A DNA stretch of 52,894 nucleotides from Paracoccaceae bacterium (GTDB lineage Bacteria > Pseudomonadota > Alphaproteobacteria > Rhodobacterales > Rhodobacteraceae). The DNA is taken from the NCBI GenBank assembly GCA_022822495.1, contig JAJEBQ010000034.1, forward strand, positions 1 through 52,894. The letters run 5' to 3'. The notes beneath the pieces were generated by a model that saw only the letters and a list, made by a program, of their open reading frames with translations, was not told the origin of the DNA and did no database searches. Positions 46,072 through 52,894 of the stretch are shown here, in pieces; the stretch's first letter is position 1; each line of letters opens with the position of its first letter. The position numbers were made by a program, and so were the translations under genes.

Positions 46072-49000
46072 TTACCAGCGTGTTGTAACATCGACACTGG
46101 TCATATGGTCAGGCGGTTCCGTTGCGCTCACCCTGTGGGTGCCCGTGACCCCCAACGAAAAATCAGGTGCATTTCTGCTCTCCGGTGTCAAACGCCATCC
46201 GACAGAATAGTCTCGTGCCTGTTCCGCCAGATCAACCCCGACCGTGGGACTGCCGGTATAACTTCCATCACCTACCGGAAATCCATAAGCGGCTTCCATT
46301 CCCCACCGGCTATGATCGCCACTCCCGGTTCGGTCTTCCAGGGGAGTGGGAGCAAACAAGGCCTCAACTCCTCCTTCCGAAGACCCTCCCACCTGCTTGT
46401 GAACCGTCAGGGAGGGCCCTCGCCTGCTTTGGGGGTTGGGATCATAGGTGAAGGAAACAGAGATACCACGGTCCTTGAAGGTATCATTCTCATGTTGCAC
46501 CAGAGTCCGACCGGACAAATCAAACGACACCCCCGAAACATGATCTCGTAGCGACAGACCGGCCCCAACTTCAATGCCAAAACCGGTCTCCGCATCCCCG
46601 CCATCATAACGTGTGCCGATCTCCAGTCGTGGGACAAAACTGCGGCCATTCGCCAGGTCCATGTGCCAACGGCCTTCCAGGCCCAACCGAAACCGCGACA
46701 CCTCCGTCGCCGCCGCGGCCAGATCACGGGTCTTCTCGGATGTCGTGCTGACTAATAACACATCGGAAACGACAGCAAGGGAGGGACCACTGCCCGCCAC
46801 AGGAGGGGGCACCACCTCACCGCGAAGACCCAGAGCCGCCATCCTCCAGGACATCTCCGACGTGAGTGATTCGCCACTCCGGGGGGTCAGGGTCACATCA
46901 CCGGTCCCAAACCCAAGGGCGCCCCACAAGGCAACGCGTTCAGACACCTCTAAAGACCCATAGGGAATAACCGCTGTCAGTGATGCGGACACCTGGCCAT
47001 CACCCGCACCTATGGCATCCCGGCACAAGGCAACATCCTCCTCCTCACAGGTCTGGCTGGCCGGACCCGGGTCAAGACCGGTCTCACCATAGCGTCCCTT
47101 GGCCGTACTCCTGGTCAGGGCAAGACCAACCAGCCACTTGTCCCGGGCATAATCCGTTCCCAAAAACGCCGTGGTGATATCGCCCGTGAGGGCAAAGGTT
47201 CCTTCTTGACCGTCAAAACGCGATTGGGTGGCCCGCCCCCAGAAAGCGAGACTGCCTCCCTTGGAATCCGACCGGTTCGTTGTCGTGAAACGGCTGTTGA
47301 GAAGAGCTTCATCCAGGGTCATTGTGTGCGAACCGTCAGGACCGGTGGCGTCAGGGAGATGCGACCGGGCCTGATACCCCCCGTCATCATGACCAGAGAA
47401 GCCACCAGTTGTCTGTGCCCCATGAGCGTCCCCAAGGGGATCAGAAGGGTCTCTCCGGCCAAAAGCAAGACCATGACCGGCCAGCGCGATAGCAACATCA
47501 GCCGTACGTGAGGCGGCCAGACGATCTTCAATCCCGTCAAGGGCCTGCTCCGCGACCGTGCGGCCAAAACGGGACAGCCAGGCCGAAGGCATCGGATCCG
47601 AGTTCACAATGGTCCCCACACCCACCCCATCAAGAATGGTCGCATTATAGGGATTGGACAGAACAACTTCAAACGTCTCAGAACCCTCATCGTGGCTGTC
47701 ATTGAAGATGAGCACCCGAAGGGTGATACTGGTTTGGCCAGGAGTAAAGAAATACCGTCGTCCACTCTTGTTATAGTCCTTCCCCTCCTGGGCCGAAACC
47801 GGCTTTGATTCCCTTGTCTTCCAATTGAAACGAACCATTTCGGTAGAGGCCTCACTCAGTGTGACCTTGAAATGCATGAGCCTGGTGTTTTCCTGAGCCG
47901 TAACATCATTGATTGATATCGTCGGACCCGTTGCGACATCATTGTCGGAAACGGCAATGGAAAAGGTCTTGCCTGTACTCGATGGGGTGTAACCTGTGCC
48001 CGGCTGGATCGTTGCCGTAAGACTGCCGTTGGCTTCGTCAGCACTATCATCGTCAGTGGTTACCGTCAATGTTCCCGTCCCGCCGATGCCAATGACCACC
48101 GTCCTCGGTCCCGTCTGGCCAGAAACCGCAAAATCACCACTGTCACCCACATCAACGGCAACCGACAGGTCGCTCGACGGTGCCGGTATCGCCGTGAGCG
48201 TGAAGGTCGCCGTTCCCCCTTCGGTAATAGCCGTGCCGCCCGTAATGCTGACAACAGGAGAAGCATCATTGTCGGAAACGGCAATGGAAACAGTCTTGTC
48301 TGTACTCGATGGGGTGTAACCTGTGCCTGGCTGGATCGTTGCCGTAAGGCTTCCGTTGGTTTCGTCAGCACTATCATCATCAGTGGTTACCGTCAATGTT
48401 CCCGTCCCGCCGGTGCCAATGACCACCGTCCTTGGCCCCGTCTGGCCAGAAACCGCAAAATCACCACTGTCACCCACATCAACGGCAACCGACAGGTCGC
48501 TCGACGGTGCCGGTATCGCCGTGAGCGTGAAGGTCGCCGTTCCCCCTTCAGTAATGGCCGTGCCGCCCGTGATACTGACAACGGGATCAGATGCAGCAAC
48601 ATCATCATTCAAAATACTGTAGGCTGCGGTTCCCCGGGTGCCATCAACCACAACCCCCTGCGGAGGATCGCGCAGTTCAATCACAACACTCTCATCAGCT
48701 TCAACAGCATCATCACCCCTGATCAACAGACGGACCTGTCCGCTTGCCGTGTGCGCCGGGATACTATGGGTATAACAGCTGTTGGAGAGGGTCAACGGGG
48801 TCTCATTGTTCAGGGTGATCAGTTGATAATCCGCACCGGACCCATGGGTCGCCGTTCCGGTGTTCTTCAAACAGGCCTTGAAACTGGTGGGTTGGGAGCG
48901 GACCGGATCAAGGCCAAAAGTAACCGTGGCATACCCCTTGTCACCGGTATCCCCCTCACTGGCCGACGTGGGAGCAATGGCAACCGAGAGTGTTGGAACC

Positions 49001-52000
49001 GGAGAGACATCGTCATCATTCACCGCTATGGCTGCACTGTCGGGAGTGCCCACAGTATAGCCGGTCGCCGCCACAACGGTTGCCGTGATCTCACCATTCG
49101 CCTCATCGGTGCTGTCATTCACCGTGGTCAGTGTGTAGGTCGCTGAGCCCTGATTGGCCGGAATGGTTATCGTCTGGGTCCCCTCATCACCGCTGCTGAC
49201 AAAATCACTGGTGGCATCATCCGCAATCGTGAGCTTAACCACCAGATTGGTCGTCGGAACCGGCGTGGCTGAAACGGTGAAAAGAGCATCACCACCTTCC
49301 GTGACGGGGCTCCCGCCACTGATCGTAACAACGGGATCCGTGCGTACGACATTGGCTAAACACTCAAGGGCTTCCACCACCGGGTCCCAACGGACCGACC
49401 AATAGGTCTCACTGTTCTGCTGGGCTTGTGCAACCGTCATCTTGCTGTAGCCGTTGTCATGCCCAAAGGCCGCCAAGACACGCTTCCACCGGGCAACATG
49501 CTGTTGTCCATTGGACGTCTCTTCGGCATAATCCTCTACATCCTCCTCGACATCGTCGATGTCACAACTTGTCGGTGCGGTATCGTCATTTAAAATACTG
49601 TAGGTGGTGGTTCCCCGGGTGCCATCAACCACAACCCCCTGCGGAGGATCACGAAGCTCAAGGACAATACTCTCATCAGCTTCAACAGCATCATCACCCC
49701 TGATCAACAGACGAACCTGTCCGCTTGCCGTGTTCGCCGGTATACTATGGGTATAACAGCTGTTGGAGAGGGTCAACGGGGTCTCATTGTTCAGGGTGAT
49801 CAGTTGATAATCCGCACCGGTCCCATGGGTCGCCGTTCCGGTGTTCTTCAAACAGGCCTTGAAACTGGTGGGCTGGGAGCGGACCGGATAAAGGCCAAAA
49901 GTAACCGTGGCATACCCCTTGTCACCGGTATCCCCCTCACTGGCCGACGTGGGAGACAGCACAACTGATAAGGTGGGCGTGTCATCATCGGTGATCAAAA
50001 CGGTAACCGACGATGCCGATACATGGTCATAACCGCCCGTCTTGCCAACACCGTGTGTAAGGGTAACACTCTCATTGTCGGCATCACTGTCGTCCTGTGG
50101 AACAACGGTAACCGTCTGTGCCGTATCCCAGTTCGCGGGTGTAAAGGTCAGGGTTGCACTTGCTCCCGCCGTTCCCTGGGGTCCATGCACCTTGACCTTG
50201 GCAACATCCCCACTGGTTGCTGTCACAACAACATTGGCGGTTGGTTTGCTGGCCAACACAACAGTGTAACTGCCCAGGGTTCCCCCTTCGGTGAGAGCAA
50301 GGGTTGTCCCGGAGATCGTAACGCCAGGTTGGGGAGCCACATCATTGTCCGTGATGGTCAGGGTATGAACAGCAGGGGTCCCGACAGTATAGCCGGAACC
50401 CTTGGTCAGGGTCAGTGTGATCGTCTCATTCGGTTCATCAAGGGCATCATCGACAATCGTGATTGGTATCGACGCCGTTGTTGCTCCCGCTGCCAAGGCA
50501 AGTGTCCCCCTGTTCAGGATGGTGTAATCGTTGCCGCTTCCTTCAAGGGCCGTTCCGCCAACGGTATAACGCAACGAAAGCCCTCCCGATGGGACTTCCT
50601 TGTCAAGGTTGATCGTCACATTGTGGGTCCCCTCATCTTCGGACAGGGTGGACGAGGACGAGGCAAAGGACAGGGTTGGTTCTGCGGACGCAGCCCCTTC
50701 GTCCTGAAGGGTAAGGGTCAGTGTGTTTGGTGTTCCTGAAAGATAGTGTTCATAGTAGGCACGGGCCGCCTCGGATTGCTCCAGGATCTTAATGGTAATC
50801 GTTTCGTTTTGTTCCACCGTCGTATCGTTCAGGGGAACAATCCGAAAACGTTGCACAGCGATCTTCCTTTGCACGTAGAGGAGGTCGCGTCGGAGATCAA
50901 GCCAATACTTGCCGAGTTGGTATTGCAGACGGTAGTCCCGACCCTGGGTTGCCGATCCCCCAACCGCCAGAGGGATATAGCCTATTGTTTTCGTAAAATA
51001 GGGTCGACTGACCTTCAAGTCGAAGACAAGGGGATCGCCGGTTTCCGACAAGGTTGTCAGGGAGGGTTGGGCAAAGAAAAGAGTGGGGGTTGTCGCCACG
51101 TCATCGTCGTGCACCGTAAGGGTCGCCGAACCGGACGTGCCAACCGTATACCCCGGTGCGTCCTTGAGCGACACTGTAATCTGGCCATGCGGCTCAAAGG
51201 TCGTATCCGCAACGGTTGCAACCGTATAGGTTTTCGAGGCGGTATTGGCCTCAAGGGTGAGAGACTTCAGCCCTTCACTGCCAGAAGCCAGAAAATCAGC
51301 TGTCGCGTCGTCTTCAACCATCAGGGAGACAACAAGGCTCGTTGCCGGTGCCGGTGTGGCCTCAAGGGTAAATTGTGCGCTTGTGCCTTCGGTAATGGTG
51401 GACGGACTGGCCGTGATGGTAACAACGGGTAGTGACAAGATTGATGGGTCAGAAACAAGAACATCAAAGGCATTCGTTGTTCCATGTGGATCACCACCCC
51501 CGCCCACATTGGTGCCAAGGGAAGCGTCATCAAAGGCGCTGTTTGAGCCAAGGGCAATGGTGAACGTCTCGCTGCCCTCGGACGTGCCGTCGGATGTTGC
51601 TGTCACCTCAAGGGTTGCCGTCTGTGCTCCTGCACCACTGAAACGTATCTTCGGGGTCAGGGTACCCGTATCATGAAGACCGATACCTGTGTTGGTGGCA
51701 CCCGACTTCATCGCCATACTCCAGTCGCCGGTGGTCACATTGGTCCCGCTGATCACCAGCGGGACCTCCATGATCTCGCCCGCCGAGAGGGAGCGGCCAA
51801 GGGTCACCGTGAAAACCACAACGCCACCCTCGTCTATCCCACCTGTACCGGTTCGTGCAAGGCTTGCAACCGTTGGCTCGTCGTCCCTGATGAGGGCCGT
51901 GTCGGAGCCATCACCCGCAGACACCTGATAGCTGCCGGCAGGAGGACATCCCTCGGAAGCAGGGTCCAGGACCTCCAGGGTCACAACGCTGTCAAGGTCA

Positions 52001-52894
52001 TCCGTATTGTTATCGCTCCAGGCAATCGCATGGCCAACAGTACCACCCGCCGGAATGACAACCGACTTGATCCCTTTGAGACTGGCGGTTATACGATCAC
52101 CACCGGTCTCGGTGATGCGTACACAGACCGTCAGGGACAAGGATGGGGCAGGAGCAGCACTCACACTGAAAGGCAACGACCTCGCCACACTGCCACGGCC
52201 ACCAGATTCCGGATAAACCAGCTGACCACCAGTCCGGCCGTCACCCTCAGCGTCCGGTAACACGACCGTGATCTCCGGAATGGGTTCATCATCGTCCGTA
52301 ACGGACACACGCACACGGCCAGCATCGCTGAAGACATAATCGGTATCCGTTGAGGTTGTCGCGTGGGCAATGACAACCTCCTCATTACGGGCATCGCTAT
52401 CGTCCTGTGGAACAACGGTAACCGTCCGCGCCGTATCCCAGTCCGCTGGGGTAAAGGTCAGGGTCGCACTTGCTCCGGCGGTTCCATTCGGCCCATGCAC
52501 CTTGACCTTGTCGGCATCACCGCTGGTTGCTGTCACAACAACATTGGCGGTCGGTTTGCTGGCCAACACAACAGTGTAACTACCCGGGGTTCCCCCTTCG
52601 GTTAAAGTAAGGGTTGTCCCGGAGATCGTAACGCCAGGCTGGGGAGCCACATCATTGTCCGTGATGGTCAGGGTATGAACTTTGGTGGCACCCAATGCAT
52701 AATCAGATCCATCCGTAAGCGTCAACTCAATGGTTTCATGCGGTTCATCAACAGCATCATCAATGATCACAACCGGGATGGAAGCTGTGCTGGTACCGGC
52801 AGCCACCGCCACCGTACCCTTGTTCTGGATGGTGTAGTCGTTGCCACTGCCCGCAGTTGCCGAGCCGCCAATGCTGTAACTTATGTTAATGTCG
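46072..52894 (-). CDS. Giant Calx-beta repeat autotransporter (N-terminus beyond the window)
   Basis: At least 2273 residues are encoded, and the frame is open to the window edge, so the true start lies outside. The passenger is a chain of about 13-14 Calx-beta-like domains of roughly 110 residues, each with EGG/EG near its start and a DND or DDD end (calcium-binding type). A helical insert (about 49350-49575) carries VEEDVEDYAEETSNG and VARWKRVLAAFGHDNG. The last ~500 residues form an autotransporter barrel that begins WLSRFGRTVAEQALDGIEDR and ends VTTRW with a terminal aromatic. It probably displays an adhesin-like rod on the cell surface (type V secretion). The gene is much richer in GC than its neighbours, which suggests acquisition or a distinct selective regime. 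Confidence 0.93.
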   Translation of the reverse strand, partial: DINISYSIGGSATAGSGNDYTIQNKGTVAVAAGTSTASIPVVIIDDAVDEPHETIELTLTDGSDYALGATKVHTLTITDNDVAPQPGVTISGTTLTLTEGGTPGSYTVVLASKPTANVVVTATSGDADKVKVHGPNGTAGASATLTFTPADWDTARTVTVVPQDDSDARNEEVVIAHATTSTDTDYVFSDAGRVRVSVTDDDEPIPEITVVLPDAEGDGRTGGQLVYPESGGRGSVARSLPFSVSAAPAPSLSLTVCVRITETGGDRITASLKGIKSVVIPAGGTVGHAIAWSDNNTDDLDSVVTLEVLDPASEGCPPAGSYQVSAGDGSDTALIRDDEPTVASLARTGTGGIDEGGVVVFTVTLGRSLSAGEIMEVPLVISGTNVTTGDWSMAMKSGATNTGIGLHDTGTLTPKIRFSGAGAQTATLEVTATSDGTSEGSETFTIALGSNSAFDDASLGTNVGGGGDPHGTTNAFDVLVSDPSILSLPVVTITASPSTITEGTSAQFTLEATPAPATSLVVSLMVEDDATADFLASGSEGLKSLTLEANTASKTYTVATVADTTFEPHGQITVSLKDAPGYTVGTSGSATLTVHDDDVATTPTLFFAQPSLTTLSETGDPLVFDLKVSRPYFTKTIGYIPLAVGGSATQGRDYRLQYQLGKYWLDLRRDLLYVQRKIAVQRFRIVPLNDTTVEQNETITIKILEQSEAARAYYEHYLSGTPNTLTLTLQDEGAASAEPTLSFASSSSTLSEDEGTHNVTINLDKEVPSGGLSLRYTVGGTALEGSGNDYTILNRGTLALAAGATTASIPITIVDDALDEPNETITLTLTKGSGYTVGTPAVHTLTITDNDVAPQPGVTISGTTLALTEGGTLGSYTVVLASKPTANVVVTATSGDVAKVKVHGPQGTAGASATLTFTPANWDTAQTVTVVPQDDSDADNESVTLTHGVGKTGGYDHVSASSVTVLITDDDTPTLSVVLSPTSASEGDTGDKGYATVTFGLYPVRSQPTSFKACLKNTGTATHGTGADYQLITLNNETPLTLSNSCYTHSIPANTASGQVRLLIRGDDAVEADESIVLELRDPPQGVVVDGTRGTTTYSILNDDTAPTSCDIDDVEEDVEDYAEETSNGQQHVARWKRVLAAFGHDNGYSKMTVAQAQQNSETYWSVRWDPVVEALECLANVVRTDPVVTISGGSPVTEGGDALFTVSATPVPTTNLVVKLTIADDATSDFVSSGDEGTQTITIPANQGSATYTLTTVNDSTDEANGEITATVVAATGYTVGTPDSAAIAVNDDDVSPVPTLSVAIAPTSASEGDTGDKGYATVTFGLDPVRSQPTSFKACLKNTGTATHGSGADYQLITLNNETPLTLSNSCYTHSIPAHTASGQVRLLIRGDDAVEADESVVIELRDPPQGVVVDGTRGTAAYSILNDDVAASDPVVSITGGTAITEGGTATFTLTAIPAPSSDLSVAVDVGDSGDFAVSGQTGPRTVVIGTGGTGTLTVTTDDDSADETNGSLTATIQPGTGYTPSSTDKTVSIAVSDNDASPVVSITGGTAITEGGTATFTLTAIPAPSSDLSVAVDVGDSGDFAVSGQTGPRTVVIGIGGTGTLTVTTDDDSADEANGSLTATIQPGTGYTPSSTGKTFSIAVSDNDVATGPTISINDVTAQENTRLMHFKVTLSEASTEMVRFNWKTRESKPVSAQEGKDYNKSGRRYFFTPGQTSITLRVLIFNDSHDEGSETFEVVLSNPYNATILDGVGVGTIVNSDPMPSAWLSRFGRTVAEQALDGIEDRLAASRTADVAIALAGHGLAFGRRDPSDPLGDAHGAQTTGGFSGHDDGGYQARSHLPDATGPDGSHTMTLDEALLNSRFTTTNRSDSKGGSLAFWGRATQSRFDGQEGTFALTGDITTAFLGTDYARDKWLVGLALTRSTAKGRYGETGLDPGPASQTCEEEDVALCRDAIGAGDGQVSASLTAVIPYGSLEVSERVALWGALGFGTGDVTLTPRSGESLTSEMSWRMAALGLRGEVVPPPVAGSGPSLAVVSDVLLVSTTSEKTRDLAAAATEVSRFRLGLEGRWHMDLANGRSFVPRLEIGTRYDGGDAETGFGIEVGAGLSLRDHVSGVSFDLSGRTLVQHENDTFKDRGISVSFTYDPNPQSRRGPSLTVHKQVGGSSEGGVEALFAPTPLEDRTGSGDHSRWGMEAAYGFPVGDGSYTGSPTVGVDLAEQARDYSVGWRLTPESRNAPDFSLGVTGTHRVSATEPPDHMTSVDVTTRW
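47937..48590 (-). repeat. Tandem duplication of one 327-bp Calx-beta domain unit
   Basis: Two consecutive 327-bp units (47937-48263 and 48264-48590) are nearly identical, each encoding 109 residues that start SPVVSITGGTAITEGGTATF. Differences are a handful of single bases, so the duplication is recent or is kept uniform by gene conversion. The unit length is a multiple of three, so copy number can change without breaking the frame. Confidence 0.9.
48605..48974 (-). repeat. Dispersed repeat, copy 1 (partner 49586-49955)
   Basis: About 370 bp nearly identical to 49586-49955, at a constant offset of 981 bp. It encodes the domain starting SASEGDTGDKGYATVTFGL and ending near YSILNDD. 981 is divisible by three, so recombination between the copies would delete or add 327 codons in frame. 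Confidence 0.9.
49586..49955 (-). repeat. Dispersed repeat, copy 2 (partner 48605-48974)
   Basis: Second copy of the domain repeat, separated from the first by one Calx-beta domain and the helical insert. A few substitutions distinguish it (for example FGLYPVRSQ here against FGLDPVRSQ in the partner). Confidence 0.9.
50083..50370 (-). repeat. Dispersed repeat, copy A (partner 52393-52680)
   Basis: About 288 bp nearly identical to 52393-52680 at a constant offset of 2310 bp (divisible by three). It encodes most of the domain GVTISGTTLALTEGGTLGSY with SKPTANVVVTATSGD and the preceding DND junction. Confidence 0.88.
52393..52680 (-). repeat. Dispersed repeat, copy B (partner 50083-50370)
   Basis: Second copy of the 288-bp domain repeat, near the window edge. 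The neighbouring domain (VDEPHETIELTL here, LDEPNETITLTL in the other context) is also related, so a larger two-domain block was duplicated and has since diverged outside this segment. Confidence 0.88.

Noticed and set aside
47937-49955. Regular direct repeats that could suggest a CRISPR array
   Set aside because: Units are hundreds of bases long, in frame, and encode protein domains; there are no short repeats with unique spacers.
46105-52605. Many plus-strand frames of 60-240 codons opposite the autotransporter gene
   Set aside because: They are shadows of the GC-rich repetitive gene: their sequences repeat exactly where the minus-strand repeats do and match no protein pattern.

Overview
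The window is a chromosomal segment of an AT-rich alphaproteobacterium. The lineage call rests on a set of genes: a DUF1013/TrcR-type regulator, COQ9, an aa3-type oxidase subunit IV miniprotein, the pgsA-moaD-moaE order, a plant-type glutamate-cysteine ligase, a YejABEF transporter, and an rRNA operon closing with 5S rRNA and initiator tRNA. The gene content points to an aerobic, ubiquinone-using Gram-negative. I cannot name the genus.

Layout. 1-1406: 3' end of an rRNA operon (23S, 5S, tRNA-fMet). 1407-3720: a decayed accessory patch with a transposase tail, then a tightly overlapped three-gene operon whose metallohydrolase is broken by two frameshifts and a stop. 3728-6296: a TPP-dependent enzyme and a short S49 peptidase. 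6409-7105: ruins of an RTX calcium-binding protein. 7157-11290: pteridine-reductase-like SDR, a probable folB stump, uvrC, pgsA, moaD, moaE. 11377-16609 (minus): a solitary YejA-like binding protein, a coiled-coil membrane protein, an OmpA-family protein and ubiA, with rsmE divergent to ubiA. 18045-23948: gshA, then plsY, a catalytically dead dihydroorotase homologue and pyrB on the minus strand, then a uracil-DNA glycosylase and moaB. 23969-25534: DsbD N-domain protein and YqgE. 25738-27701: an overlapping AAA ATPase / PD-(D/E)XK nuclease pair, the best candidate for an uncharacterised system (possibly anti-phage). 28114-31965: tsaC/sua5, a DmdC-like acyl-CoA dehydrogenase and an MBL hydrolase. 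32137-35797: oxidase subunit IV, an IS21 istA ruin, rpsU, coq9, quinone oxidoreductase, trcR. 35903-38495: clpS, a HAD hydrolase, a D-Ala-D-Ala carboxypeptidase. 38526-44193: the yejABEF operon (minus). 44400-45876: membrane cytochrome c and prephenate dehydratase. 46072-52894 (minus, running off the edge): a giant Calx-beta autotransporter, clearly richer in GC than the rest and full of near-identical internal repeats.

Three themes stand out. First, two genes (pyrB and the DD-carboxypeptidase) have no ATG, GTG or TTG that gives a complete protein, but each has an AUU at exactly the right place; the initiator tRNA in the same window has A29-U41 instead of the usual G29-C41. Second, at least five coding remnants (transposase tail, metallohydrolase, RTX protein, folB stump, IS21 istA) show gene decay by small indels. 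Third, the ATPase-nuclease pair and the foreign-looking autotransporter are the likely acquired functional loads.
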